From: Dichomitus squalens LYAD-421 SS1
Taxonomy: Eukaryota > Basidiomycota > Agaricomycetes > Polyporales > Polyporaceae
Length of the DNA stretch: 64,000 nt
Assembly (NCBI RefSeq): GCF_000275845.1
Contig: NW_006766889.1
Location: 606,775 to 670,774, forward strand
Direction of reading: 5' to 3'
In this document: piece by piece, positions 11,122 to 23,008 of the stretch
Position numbering within the stretch: position 1 is the first letter of the stretch
Layout of the letters: each line of letters begins with the position of its first letter
The notes under the pieces: generated by a model
What the model saw: only the letters and a program-made list of their open reading frames with translations
Databases searched by the model: none
Told to the model about the DNA's origin: nothing
Translations under genes and position numbers: made by a program

Positions 11122-12308
11122 GAGCCAAGTTCATTACGGCACCAGGGCGTGCGGGAAGCCTGGCGGAACGAGATATGACCTCGGGATTCGTTCCGCAGCT
11201 TCTATGACAAAGTGAGCGTCCTCCTTGACTCCACAGAGAACGTCTGCTGAATTAGACAGCCCAGTAGAAGTAGCAGATTAATTCAGGATAATCCCCGTAG
11301 AAGCCAGGGGTGAGTTTGGGGGTGCGCGGCGAGCGAGTTATCCTGTTGTACATGGGCCCGAGTCCGAAGGCCGCGATGAAACAGTCACAACACTATTAGC
11401 GAGCAAAAGCGAGGTCCCCAAGCGTTCCCAGGGTGGGGCACGCGAGGCGGGGTTGCCCAATCATGTTACTCAGAGGGCGGGGCATTGAGCACGACTCTGG
11501 GCTGCGTCTTTACGCGTGTCTGTCGTGTGATCCAGGATGAGGCGACTGTCGGTTCGACGTTCCCATGCGGGGCGACAGAGCGCGCCCTTCGGCAGAGGGG
11601 GGTCCTCGGGAGCGGTGAGCGACGAACCCACGCATCGATCGCCGTCGGTGTGGCCTTCTCCTTGGGCGGGTGAGGACGGAGGTGCCGCTGAAGGGACTGA
11701 CTGGACAGCAGGCGTCGAGGAGCCAGAAGACGTCGACAAGGCCGAGAGCGTCGGGGGAGCAGCCGACGGCGTTGTGGACAAAGATCGGGGCGTCGATCTA
11801 TGCGTCCTTGTGATTGGAGGACCCTGTCGGAGAAGGCGCTGGTCAGGGACGGAGCGCCGGCGGCCTCGACGCAGGTTCAACGCAGCGCAACGCTCGTCCA
11901 TAAAACCCTTTCCCCGTGCTCTTCGTCATCTTCTGTTCATTTCCAGTCTTCTTCTTGCCTTGTGCACCAGGAACACATTGGGACGCTGAGTAGAAGGCGA
12001 TCTTCACAAGGGTGACCCACCGAGTCCGGCAAGCTCGAAGTCAACTTCGGCTGGGCACTCCGCGCGCCGCTCGGCATTCCTCACGATTCCAGAGCATATG
12101 TTAAGCCCCGGGCTCGACCTCTTGGTACCCCGTTATCGTCTCCGCTCTCTTCCTTCAGCGTCACCCACAACGTCCTCACGACCACGATTGTTCACGACTC
12201 TTCCTACGACTTGTATCATCATATCTGTTCGTTCTCGTCGCTCCTCGGGCCTCAAAGTTGGAGGCGGACCGTAACCATTCGAGAAACGACGTTTGTGGCA
12301 CTTGCATC
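11122..12308. other. Mostly intergenic; low-complexity ORF and antiporter promoter
   Basis: Apart from the low-complexity minus-strand frame listed separately, nothing is supported. The part from about 11900 on is the presumptive promoter and leader of the Na+/H+ antiporter gene. Confidence 0.4.
11470..11901 (-). CDS. Hypothetical Ser/Pro/Thr-rich ORF
   Basis: An unspliced 143-codon frame (ATG at 11899-11901, stop at 11470) is dominated by Ser, Pro, Thr and Ala, for example STTPSAAPPTLSALSTSSG. No signal peptide, domain or homologue is recognised. The complementary frame is also open over part of the region, which is common in GC-rich low-complexity DNA, so it may be a chance ORF. Confidence 0.2.
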   Translation of the reverse strand: MDERCAALNLRRGRRRSVPDQRLLRQGPPITRTHRSTPRSLSTTPSAAPPTLSALSTSSGSSTPAVQSVPSAAPPSSPAQGEGHTDGDRCVGSSLTAPEDPPLPKGALCRPAWERRTDSRLILDHTTDTRKDAAQSRAQCPAL

Positions 12309-15300
12309 ATGAGGTTCAACCCGGTGAGTGTTATGTCGGCTCGAATCCTTGCTGGCACTCAATCAGCTTGTAGTTCGAGGTTTCCATCCCTCATATCGCC
12401 TATGCTGCCTTGGGTGGATTTGTAGTATTGGTGAGTGCTCTCATTCCTAGCCTCCTGGGTTCCCGTCTGATCTGCCGCACAGTTTGGCATGTTCTCCCTT
12501 TTCATTCGTGAAAGGGTGCGTATTCACTATGTCAAGCGAAGTTTCCCTTTGTGCTAAACTTCGTTCTGGTGTAGCTATATATAGGTGAAGCGATCTGGGC
12601 ATTCCTCTTTGGAGTGGTCATAGGTAAGCAGCGACATCTTTTACCACATGGACTTGCGACTTGCAACTCACTCGCTCAGGACCATATGGTGCCAACATAT
12701 TTGATCCCAGAGGATGGGGTGGAGGAGACCGGGAAACCATCAATACCATTACCCTCGAAGTGACCCGCGTAATCCTGGCTATCGGAGTCTTTGCCATTGG
12801 CGTCGAGCTACCAAAAGCCTACATGCAAAGACATTGGAAGAGCTTACTCTTCTTGCTGGGTCCCTGTATGACATGGGTATGTCGCACCGTCGCTCGTTTC
12901 GAGCCGCGATTAATTCTGTACTCCGTCTAGGGCTGGTTCGTATCTGGTGCCCTCATATATGCGCTTATCCCCGGGCTCAACTTCCTTTCTTCTCTCGCCG
13001 TCGCCGCTTGCCTGACACCAACTGATCCTATCCTCGCTGCGGCGGTCGTCGGTGGAAAATACGCCGACAAGCATGTACCTGCACATTTGCGTCATCTACT
13101 CGCCGCGGAGTCGGGCTGCAATGACGGCGCGGCATTTCCATTTCTCTTCCTCGCACTCTACCTTATCGTCGACCCGTCAACGGGTCGAGCAGTGTCCGAC
13201 TGGATTCTGCTGCTCTGGCTTTGTACGTCCCATCTTATGCCCGGTCCGTTTGTCCGCTAATGATTTGGTGGCCTGCCACATGCGATGGCAGACCAAGTCG
13301 TCTTAGGCATCGTGTTTGGCGCCTTGCTGGGCTTCGGATTCCGGCACTTGATGAAGTTCTGCGAGAGAAAGGATCTTATTGACAGGCAGTCGTATGTCGC
13401 CCAGTATGTGTCGCTTGCGATGCTCACTATCGGTGCAACGACGCTTCTCGGTTCAGATGACCTTCTTGCAGCGTTCTCTTGTGGCACTGCCTTCGCCTGG
13501 GATGGTTTCTTCAACAAGCAGACAGAGGAGTCTGTTTTCTCATCTGTCATCGACTTGATTTTCAACATCGCGGCTTTCGTCTTCGTGGGCGCTTGGATGC
13601 CTTTCAAAGACTTTTCGAATGAGACACTCACTCTTTCCGTCTGGCGTCTTCTCGTCATCGGCATATTGGTCCTTATCCTGCGTAGGCTACCCATAATCGT
13701 CGGGCTCTACAAGTTCATACCAGACGTCAAGACGTTCCGCGAGGCTGTTTTCAGCGGTCATTTCGGCCCTATGGGGATCGGTACGTTATCAGCTGAATTT
13801 TCCCGAGAAATTATGACCACTGATGTCGGCGATGTATATTTGATAAGGCGCTGTCTTCATTTCCACGCTCGCCGCTCAACAGCTCCCCGTTCCCGAGAAC
13901 CCTCCAGTAGGTCAGCAGCAAATGCTCGCGGCTTCGATCCAGCCGATCGTTGCGTTCATGGTTCTGTGCTCTATTGCTGTCCACGGCCTCTCTATCCCCT
14001 TCTTCACCTTCGGCCGCCGCGTGCACTCCGTTTCTCGCACCTGGTCAAGGCACGACACCTTCGGAACGTTCGGTTCCACTCGCCGACGATCTATTATCCC
14101 CGAGTGGACCACGCAGATCCGACACGTGCAGCCCGGCGAGGAAATTATCATCAATCGCGACGGGCAGGCCGAAAGCATCACCCCCGTAGATGGCTCGGAG
14201 ACGCAGGAGAAGCCCATCGACGAAGAGTCGCCGCCTTCGCATGAGAAGCCAGTGCCTGCTCCGGATAATCCTCCCGACGGCGACGAACAGGTGCAAGAGT
14301 GGAAGGAAGGCCCACACAGAGTCATCGAGCGCCGCTCAGCACCAGGAGCAGAAGTGAGTGGTCGGCCGAGCATGTCCGCTCGTCCTCTTTGTGACTCGCT
14401 TATGCCGTGGATGAATGCGACCGCTGATCATCGCACCCGCGACTTTTCTAGGTCGAGGTGGAGGTTCAGCGGAACGTCTATGGCCCTTCGGAGACGCACA
14501 CGGCCACGTTGCGCATTGCCGAGGACGCCTCCCGTCACGCAGTGGACGAGATCCGGGGGAAACTACGGAATGCTCCGCATGAGATGGAGCACATTCTTCG
14601 CTCTGCGGAGGAGGGCGTTAGACACGAGGCGAAGGACATGGAGCAACGGGTGAAGCGTGCGGGGGACGCTCTGGGTGACGCTCTGTCCCCTCAGACCTCC
14701 CCTCCCGACTCGCAAAGGCGTCAGGAACGAGAGGGCCAAGGACGTGCTCGGGGCACTGATGAAGAGTCCCCGGAAGACGAGGGCTGGATGTCAGACCGCA
14801 GCGCAGGAGAGCCGTCGGGCAGCGGCAACAGGGCCGCTGGAAGGGGTCCGGAGAAGTCGAGGAAATCTAAATCGCCAAAGATCAAAGCACCGAAGACGAA
14901 GAGCAAGCGCGCGTTTGCCGGCATGCGTCACAGCATCCTTGGGCAGCGACCAAACGCTCTTCACCGCTCGCGCAGCGAAGAATATGACCACACGCGACGG
15001 CACAGTCAGTCGTTCACCGATGGCAACGAGGACCTCCCGCAGGGCGCACAGACGCCGTCGGAGGAGATGCGCGGACGTAGCTCTGCGGTGCGGTCGCCCC
15101 GCTCTCCGCGCTCGCCCGCGTCGGGCACTGCGACGCCGATCGGCCCGCACCCGCATCTGCGCCTGGCACATCGACGTGTCGACTCGATCCGCTCCGAACT
15201 TCCCAGTCGAGAGATGTCGCCCGCACGATCGGTGCGCTTCGTGGACGATGGGCGGGGAGGCGCGTCCACACCGCGCATTGTGTCACCCACCTCACCCAAT

Positions 15301-15423
15301 ACGCCATCGCATGGCATGTCTGAGGCCGAGGGCGAGAGCGGGCAGAACGGTGACGATGATGAGGAGTCTCCGAGGACCACCGTGCGGTTCAGCCTGCCTG
15401 GTCCAGAAGCGAAACAATCGTGA
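12309..15423 (+). CDS. NHA1: Na+/H+ antiporter, Nha1/Sod2 type
   Basis: Nine exons give about 870 residues. The first 420 form the cation/proton-exchanger domain: FEVSIPHIAYAALGGFVVL, the GPYGANIFDPR loop, FAIGVELPKAYM, then CLTPTDPILAAAVVGGK and HLLAAESGCNDGAAFPF, which carries the Asn-Asp pair of fungal plasma-membrane antiporters. GSDDLLAAFSCGTAFAWDG and HFGPMGIG follow. From about residue 470 a long hydrophilic C-terminal tail, acidic and Ser/Pro-rich, resembles the regulatory tail of yeast Nha1. The family exports Na+ (and Li+/K+) in exchange for protons at the plasma membrane. The ATG at 12309 opens a five-codon first exon joined to FEVSIPH. The stop is at 15421-15423. The tail has no introns after 14452. 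Confidence 0.92.
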
Positions 15424-15982
15424 GGAGGGGCAGGCTTGACTGAGTGGTTTCGTTGGATACCTCGGTATCTATCGTGCAGCTCCTCTGAGATTGCGATGTG
15501 TTGTCGTTTTCGTTTGCTGTTCTCGTGTTGACGAGTGCTATCCATGTCCCAGACTAGATGGACGATGCCAGACCCATGCGGGTGCATCGCGGACGCTGGC
15601 TTTCTTCTGTGTAGAGTTATATCAGCAATGCCTGGCATAATGGTCTTTCTTATTCTCTCATCTACTTACGCTTAGCTGCTATAGCCTCTTGTATTATTTA
15701 GCAGTCTCTTTCCGTTCGTCTCGCTGTGTTTATGTCTCCTCATTCCTCATCAGTTACGTTGATCACGTCATTCAATTCGCATATGACTTCGTATCGCATC
15801 CAAACCAGTCGGTTCCGGCACAAACTACGTAGCCCCGGTCATCTACATTCTCATGAGCATCCTGATACAATGGCATGTACTGAACCTACGACCCCAGCAC
15901 TGATCACATCCGCAGCTTATCCTAATGAACTCGATTATCCGCTCGAACCGTTACTCGGGCCCTCAGTAGAAGCGATCAACGC
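15424..15982. other. Convergent 3' region
   Basis: The antiporter (+) and the FAD oxidoreductase (-) end on either side. The stretch probably holds the two 3' UTRs; no gene is seen. Confidence 0.5.
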
Positions 15983-18167
15983 TTATTCGTCCTTCGCCTT
16001 AGCCTTCTCAGCCGTCTCGTGCGTCTGTTCCAGGTGCCTGAGATTGACACCCAGTCCCTCCACCGTACGCCTCAAGAGAGCCAAGACGAAGACAAAGAGG
16101 CTTCCAAGAAGCCACGCCGCTCCCGAGCTTTCGAAGAAGTCAAACGCCCGTGCCAGCCGCAGCACGTTCCGGTCTGGCTGACGATCGGCGGGCACGATCT
16201 CGAAGGGTAGCTTGGCGGAAGGCCCCGCGACGGCAGCGGCAGCGCGCAGTCCGGAGGTGAAGCCGTCTTCATGGAAGCCATATTTCGTCCAAGCACCGGC
16301 GTAGGAGATCCCCCGGGTGCCTTGAATGCTTGGAAGGAGGGACTGCGCTCGGATGGCCTGTAAGTAATGGGAGAGATCAGATCAGCGGAAGTCTCAGAGT
16401 AGGTACAGAGGAATGGAGGCGGATTTAGGTGGGTGCATTACCTTCTCGCTGAGGATGGGGTGGTCGTACTTGTACCGGCCGAATGTGAGGGACGGCTTAG
16501 GGTCGAATGGCGGGTTGAGCGTTACGAGCACCGGGCCGTGGTCTTTCATCGAAAGGTGCTGAAGTGCATTCATCCAGTCTAGCCTCACCGTTAGTGTGTA
16601 TGATGTGTGAAATTCATGCGTGGCGAAATTGATACTCACACGTCCTACAAGGCCAGGACGGTCAGTACTGTGCACATGGTCTGGGGCAAATCACATACAA
16701 AGAAACCTGATTGATGTTCGGAAGGTAGTTTCCGGCCTTGTCGGTAACGGACTTGGTCAGATAGTTCCAACATGACCAGGCAATGCGAGCCTTTGGCATG
16801 AGCTATATGCATGGTGTGAGACGGTGAGGAGGCTAGGGGAGGAAGCACGAAGGTCTCGATAACTCTGACCTGCTCGTCGCAATGTAGTACAGCCTCATTC
16901 CTGTTCCACTTGAACGACTCCAATATACGAGTCTCCTCAGAGGTCATCCCACCGCCCTCCTTGAGTATTTCTACGGTCGTGTCCGTATGACATGCTAAGA
17001 TAACGTGGTCGAACAACATCTTCTCTCCAGACGCCGTGGTGAGTTCCACACGATGAGGTTGGGAAGCATGGTCGGAGAGAGGTGCCGACCTCAGCGCCTT
17101 GATAGGAGTTGAGAGATGCAGCCGAGACGGTGACAGTCGGGAGATGATCTTTTGGACATACGTGCGACTAGAGCAGAACCTCGTCAGTCGGCCATACAAA
17201 TTGGCTCATCAAGCCTACTTGCCTGCCGCCGCGAAGCGTGAGCCACTTTGGTTTTCCTGTGATCTGTAGAAGATGATGGTTCAGCATAAATTGTATCTGA
17301 CAGCCATGTCAGCCATCATGCGCTTTGGATGCGTCGTCTATAAGTCGACGAACCAGTGTCTTCGCTGGGAAGTCGAGAGCGCATTTGTCTGGCGGAGTGC
17401 TCCAGATAGCAGCGGTCATAGGCTGGAAATAGTCATGTCAATTAACGGATCATAACGAGGAAGTCATCGGGTCGCCGTACAATGAGGTAGTTGTCCCGGA
17501 ACGAGTCCGAGTATCCATGGCGCTGGAGGTACGTCCCAATAGAAATCTCTTCATCTGCTGAAGTCTTGCTCTCAAGTTCGATAATAAACCTCTGTGCGCT
17601 GACGTTGAAGCGTAGCACGTCGTATATCAACCGCCACATTTGCAAGTCAAGGAGACGCGACGGCTGGCAGAAGATAGTCAGGAGGTTATCTCCGGCCCAT
17701 TCAAAGAACCCCATGTCGCGGGAGACGGAGAAGGTCATCTCTGTCTTGATAATGCGTTCTGCTAAGTCCGGGAATATGTTGAGGAAGTTGATGAAGTTTG
17801 GGTAAGTGCTGGGGTTGAAGACAATCTTCGTGACGTTTGAGCTCCGTACGCCGAACGACAGCGACCCATGCAAACTTACGAAACCACTGTGGACGCTATG
17901 GTCAGGGGAAACTCGGAATCGTCAAACAAGCCAGCTAGTCTCTCACGTATCCACGTCAGTCGGCTTCTTCCCTGGCCGGTCGAAGATGACTGTGTTCGCG
18001 TGGCCGCCTAGACGGGAGTCCGCTTCGAATAGATGAACCTCATGGACGGTGTATTCGTTCAGGAGCTGTGCGTAGGATGAGCTCTCCTCATGTCATTCTG
18101 AATTGAAAGCATCTACCCATGTTGCGCCGAGGCCAGATACGCCTGAACCAACCACAGCAACTTTCAT
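15983..18167 (-). CDS. FAD/NAD(P)-binding amine-oxidase-like oxidoreductase (COG2907 type)
   Basis: The minus-strand gene starts MKVAVVGSGVSGLGATW, a dinucleotide-binding GxGxxG fingerprint. LFEADSRLGGHANTV follows, in which the acidic end of the second strand binds FAD ribose. The pattern VDTGFIVFNPSTYPNF then marks the predicted NAD/FAD-binding proteins of COG2907. Later exons read KPKWLTLRGG, LFDHVILACHTDTTVEIL, WSCWNYLTKSVTD, LVTLNPPFDPKPSLTFGRY and RGISYAGAWTKYGFHEDGF near the C-terminal FAD contact. A final hydrophobic span, AAWLLGSLFVFVLALL, suggests membrane anchoring. The substrate is unknown; bacterial relatives are often linked to cyclopropane fatty-acid genes. Introns are about 50-60 bp, the frame is intact throughout, and the stop is at 15983-15985. 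Confidence 0.85.
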
Positions 18168-18612
18168 AGCGAACTGCCTATGGCGCTTAGTCTACCAGTA
18201 CACAAGTTCGGCTCGCTGAGAGATTGAATGGGCCGAGGAACGTGATTCTACACTATAAGAACTACGTGTGAGGTGGATGGTACGTGGCCGGGTGAGGACA
18301 GGCTAAATATGCAGTGCACGCAGGAGGAACAGATACGTGATGAGAGATTGACAGGTTGGCATGGAGAGCGTTACATCATTAAGCGCTCATTGGGAGGTCT
18401 TCGAGAACACGGATACACCGTCCGCGGTCGCTGCGACGCCCTTCACCATCTTACTCCCTGCCTCAGCTTGCCAGTGGAGAGCTGCTTCACAGGATAGCAT
18501 AAGAGGTCATCACGATACAGGGGAAGAAGTGCCTGGAATCTGCGAAGTCGAGCCATAATAGTATGTGAAAGCTCAATACTCGCTCCGTGGCCAGTCCGGC
18601 AGCCTGGGGCAA

Positions 18613-20722
18613 TCATGAATCATCTCGGTAGGACGCAAGCTTTTCCCTCAAACTAGTGATCCTCGGCTTGAAATTTACAGTGAATGGTTCCGGGTGCGCA
18701 AGCGCACCATCCTTGAGGGCCATATTATCGATCGGATGCGCCAGGTCTTCGGAAATCTCAAATGCCCACAAAACGAGCGCGGTGTTGATGAAGAGCGACC
18801 TATCTGCAAGATGCTGTCCAGGGCATAGCCTGAAAGACCATCGGCTCGCAATACGATGGCTAACTACGCGAAGTACTCACCTCCGTCCGAAGCCCCAATT
18901 GAAGATTCGCAAGTCTTCCTTGATATGTCCCTTTGGGTCCAGCCAGCGCGTGGGTATGAAGCTGTCGCCGTCCGGGAAGACCTCTGGATCGCGACCTATC
19001 GCCCTAGACCCATGACTTCAGTGAGAAGCTCCATTTTCATGATACTACACGACATACCAATGACAACCTATAACTTCAGTCCCTGCGGGGATCACGTATT
19101 CGTTCTGGTGAGCGAAATAGATCAGGGTCTAGGTACTCAAGCCGTGGTAAGGATGTTACCCAAAAGACATCTTCCGTTGCTGCGTGCGAGATGCCTGCGG
19201 GGGCTACAGGCCGCCACCTGTATGATTCCTGTATGTAGGCCCAAACTTCTGGCAGTTCGTCCTGATCAGCGAAGGTAGGCGCTTCCCAGCATCCGAATGA
19301 GCCGTCAGACAGCAAGGTATTGACAGCTTCACATACAGCGATCTCGGCCAATGACTTCATCAAGCTGCGCCTGCACCCTGCGTTGCGAGTCCGGGTACTT
19401 TGCCGCCGCCATCACGACAAAGCCAAGGGCGCCGGCCGTCTATGTCTGCCGTCAGGCATGCAATTACGGAGTAGGCGCACCACATACAGTGTCTGACCCT
19501 GCACCGAACATCGAACCGGCGACATAGGCAAGCTCGTCATCCGACAAGCCATACTCTTCTTGATGATCGAGGAGGTAAGTCACAAAACACGGTTGCACCT
19601 CGTTCTCCGCCTGTTGACCCGAGCTCAGTACGGCCCAAGGAACCTCTCCAGACAATGAAACGCGGAACGAACTAGCCGTTGCTTGACTGCATCCACCTGG
19701 CCTCGGTATAGGCCGATCTCCTCTCTATGCCACTGCTCGAGCTTGGACGTCATGCCTGGGACGTATCTCAGCCATGGATACGTGTCGATGAGATATGCTC
19801 CGGGCCTGAGGGCGTCGCCTAGGCGTGCGGCAATTTTGTTGATTTGTTTGACCTCGGGATCAGAGTACGAGGTCGGGGTGGTTTTTCCGTATGTCACGGA
19901 CATGATCACGCTCGCCGCATACCTATGGCAGGAGAGAATGAGTTATTGCTTGGCATCGCTTGAGAAGGACTGACCGCCTCGCATGATCCAAGTGATGTTC
20001 AGGTGCGTCCAAAATGTCGAGCACGTAGATGCGCGCGTTTTGCATTTGGGTGGGCACGTACGCGACAGAGACGCGCGCCTGGAGCGCTGCGTGTAGAGCG
20101 CTTCCAGCCGTACGTCAGAAAGCAGAACGAAGTGACCAGCCGCGATCACATCCACTTCAGTCAAGGGTGACCGAATGTCGTCTGCATCGCACTCACTTTC
20201 GTAGTCTCCGTAGACGCGGCCCGGCTCTGGTGATGAGTACACGCATGCCTTTCGAGAGTACCTCGCCTGCAGCTATGTACTGTGGACGGTCTGCGAGTTT
20301 GTGGGATTGCTTGACCATGATATCAGTTGCGGCCTGCAAACCATTAGGCTTTAAGCGAAGAACAGGGATCCAGGAAGACGCGTACCTGATGTCCAGTGAT
20401 TACGCAGACATGCTTGGAGCCATATCGCAGAGTGAATACCGGGCCATATGTCTTAGCCAGCTCGTTGTAGTACAAGTATGCGCTGCGTATGTATTTATTG
20501 TGGGTGATCAACAAGATCAAATTCAAAGAGAGCCTACTGAGATCTCGGTGGGGTGTTCCCAAAGAACCAATGTCCTGGAGGACCCGGGGGCATCCCCTCG
20601 CCCACCCTGTTGGTCTGCCACAGACGTGCAACGATGCATGTGATGGTTAACAGAGTTCCGCCTAGGAGCGTCCCTGCGAGGGCCTGATAAGGTGATGCAG
20701 CCTCCCATATGAGCGCAAGCAT
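18613..20722 (-). CDS. Cytochrome P450 monooxygenase
   Basis: Spliced from about ten exons on the minus strand, this gives about 510 residues. An N-terminal membrane anchor (MLALIWEAASPYQALAGTLL) is followed by the proline hinge EGMPPGPPGHWFFGN. The I-helix is AGSMFGAGSDTT with the oxygen-binding A/G-G-x-D-T-T signature. The K-helix ExxR is ESYR, and the haem loop is FNWGFGRRLCPGQHLADR with the cysteine ligand. The unspliced sequence looks broken at 19,016-19,480, but every stop falls in a GT-AG intron, including one inside the haem loop between GRR and LCPG. The sequence resembles the expanded basidiomycete E-class P450s related to CYP64/CYP5150; the substrate is unknown. ER location is inferred. 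It lies 0.45 kb upstream of the FAD oxidoreductase gene on the same strand. Confidence 0.9.
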
Positions 20723-20775
20723 GATTTACTGAGGACACGGGTAGAAGTCGCTCACCTCGCCGGAGAGCGGCCCTC

Positions 20776-20782
20776 TTATATA
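20776..20782 (-). promoter_or_regulatory. TATA box for the P450 gene
   Basis: TATATAA on the minus strand, 54 bp upstream of the P450 ATG. Confidence 0.5.
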
Positions 20783-21482
20783 GGTCTTAGCCGAGCACAG
20801 CGAATCGCCGACCCCCTTTTGGTGGTAAATAAAGCAGAAAATTCAACGTGCTATACACTGCGGGTGCTTTGCATGTCATCTCCGTTCGTAACGCGGGTCA
20901 TGAGAGCACCGCCCGAGAAGGCTTAGTCGGACATAACGCGGGATTGTACGTGAAAAGAAGGGGAGATATTGCATAAACCAGGTACAAATGGGACATCTGG
21001 GCTTCGGGATGACGGGAAGGTGTCGCCGGAAGTTCGGGAGGTCTGACCGCCGTTAGACTTCAGGACGACATTCTATGTTTATGTCAATAAAAGCGTGGTA
21101 GTCACCGATAGGTTCAGGCTAATCGGATTATCGCGAGTAACGGCACTCAATTACTCACTTTGCAATGTCTAATTTGTACTAGACTTCCTTGCAAAGCGTT
21201 AGCTGCACCGCTAGGCCCGGTCGTAGCTTGTGTGGAGAGACGAACACCACTGTACCGTTGAGCCATATGCGCTTTGGCGCACGCCTATTGAGTCAGGACT
21301 CCGAGATACTGAGTTGAGGCCCGTTTTAGCCTTGCTGTACACGGTCTTGGCGAACTCAAGAGCAACAATGCCACTCTGACTACATCCTCGTGCTCATACG
21401 TAGAACATAGGTAGAGTACCAATTACGGGGAATTTGAAACAGCCGACAGACAGCGTAATAGCAGACAGAGCGATTCGCTGGC
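20783..21482. other. Intergenic, no gene seen
   Basis: It lies between the P450 promoter and the 3' end of the first Kre9-like gene. Only short unsupported frames occur. Confidence 0.5.
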
Positions 21483-21997
21483 TTAGTTGATGGTGAACTT
21501 GGGAGACGAATTTCCAGAGTCACCAAACACTTTACGGAAATCCGGTTAGCCCTGAAGAAATCAGCAAGAAGTCGTGGATTACGTACGGACGACGATGTAG
21601 TCATCGCGGGTGGCGACCTGAGGGACAGTCACGTTGACCGCGCCATCCCTGATAGGAAAGTTTGAAGCGAGAGGATTCTCTGTAAGAAGTGAGGCAAGGT
21701 CCGTGAGCACAGGCTTGTGTGCAAGCAGAAATATGTCCATGTACCGATGTCGAGATGCTCATCGGTGGAGCCATCTTCAACGAAACCGAGGAGGATGAGC
21801 CCAGTCTGGTTCTGGTTGGCGGCGGGGATGCTGGAAGTGTCCCAAGTGACGGTCTGCACGGAGCCAACGGTCCACACTTCCCCAGCGGTGGGGGAGGTGA
21901 CAGGGGGAGAGAAGACGTCGTTCGCGGCACGGAGAGCAACCGCAGAGGCTGTGGTGGCCAGGGCAGCGAGAGCAAGGATCGACTTGGCGAAAAACAT
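21483..21997 (-). CDS. Kre9/Knh1-like secreted protein, copy 1
   Basis: Three exons on the minus strand (21997-21745, 21679-21587, 21529-21483) give 130 residues. A signal peptide (MFFAKSILALAALATTASA) is followed by one Kre9/Knh1-like N-terminal domain: PTAGEVWTVGSVQTVTWDTS, NQTGLILLGFVEDG, ENPLASNF, a VNVTVPQV strand, and FGDSGNSSPKFTIN at the C-terminus. The family is cell-wall or extracellular and is named for yeast Kre9, needed for beta-1,6-glucan assembly; a direct enzymatic role is not shown. Unlike copy 2 there is no Ser/Thr-rich tail, so no GPI-attachment region is visible. NQT is a possible N-glycosylation site. The 93-nt central exon is shared with copy 2. Confidence 0.8.
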
Positions 21998-22110
21998 CGT
22001 GTGAAGCGTGCTAGGGTGGATGGATGGACGAGGAGTGAGCAGAAGTGTCGAAGAGCAGGAAAAAAAACAGGAAGGCTGAGCACTGAGGTGAGAGGGAAGT
22101 CCATAGAGCC

Positions 22111-22117
22111 TTTTATA
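22111..22117 (-). promoter_or_regulatory. TATA box for Kre9-like copy 1
   Basis: TATAAAA on the minus strand about 115 bp upstream of the ATG. Confidence 0.5.
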
Positions 22118-23008
22118 TGCTCGGGATGATCGCTGTCGGAGCGCCAGAGTTACGCGGAGTGAAGGGCAGGGGTGACCGGTCAAAGAGTATAACGAAACCT
22201 TCTCATCGCCTGTATACCCAGTGTATGCAGAAGAGCTATTCGTGGCACAATTGGGGATGTTTCGGCGGGGATATGGCCGGCGTTGTACCATTGCTACATA
22301 ATCCCGTCCCCACACATCGGAGTTCGGCTTGCACGACTCGAGGTAGCGGAGTTCGACATCTGAACAAGTAATCGAATCACTCATGAAGAACGCGAGAGTG
22401 TACGCAGAGTGTACTTACCCCGTATGGACTCAGTCGAGACCTCTATGATCACAGGGTCGAATGAATCCACTACCGCTGACTGTTGCAACCAACGACTCGC
22501 AATCGGTCGTAACAGCACAACCTTCCAGTTCTGCCGGTATGGATCAGGGTGTCGTTTTATCGTACAGAGAACTGCAAATTCATTCAGCAAACCAAACATG
22601 CATAACCATTCGAAGTCGAGGCGCGCACCTCACGGACTGCTTCCGGGATTGGATATGTTGCTTGTTGTATGATTATAGTCCATCGAGTGTTCCCTGTCTC
22701 GAAGGCCACCTGCTCGATACTTGGCAGTACCAGTCCTAGTACCAGTCCTAGTACCAGTACTGGGTACAAGGTCGAAGAGGGCGTCTAGAGGACACGTCGC
22801 GACGCGACCCATGTGACAGACGCGTCAACAAAATCGCGTCAATACGGCCAAATAGGTCATTAGGCACAGGAAGCGCTGGCGCGCGCTCCCGCCACCGTGG
22901 CCCTTCACACTCTTCATCTTCACCTTCGTCGTCGTCGTCGTCGCCGTCGCCGGCAGCGTCCATCACGCGTTGTCTGGCCTCCTCCCACTCAATCTCCCAC
23001 GACACACG
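22118..23008. other. Divergent intergenic region with short repeats
   Basis: It separates the Kre9-like gene (-) from rif1 (+). It holds a short tandem repeat (22725-22766) and a GTC/GTCG microsatellite at about 22928-22952 just before the rif1 start. No gene is seen. Confidence 0.5.
22725..22766. repeat. Tandem repeat, about 12-bp unit
   Basis: The unit AGTACCAGTCCT occurs in tandem (AGTACCAGTCCT, AGTACCAGTCCT, then AGTACCAGTACTGGGTAC). The last part is itself partly palindromic around AGTACT. It probably arose by slippage. Confidence 0.6.

Noticed and set aside
19016..19480. Apparent stops in the P450 gene, first read as a pseudogene
   Set aside because: All stops fall inside GT-AG introns; joined exons restore ExxR, I-helix and haem motifs.
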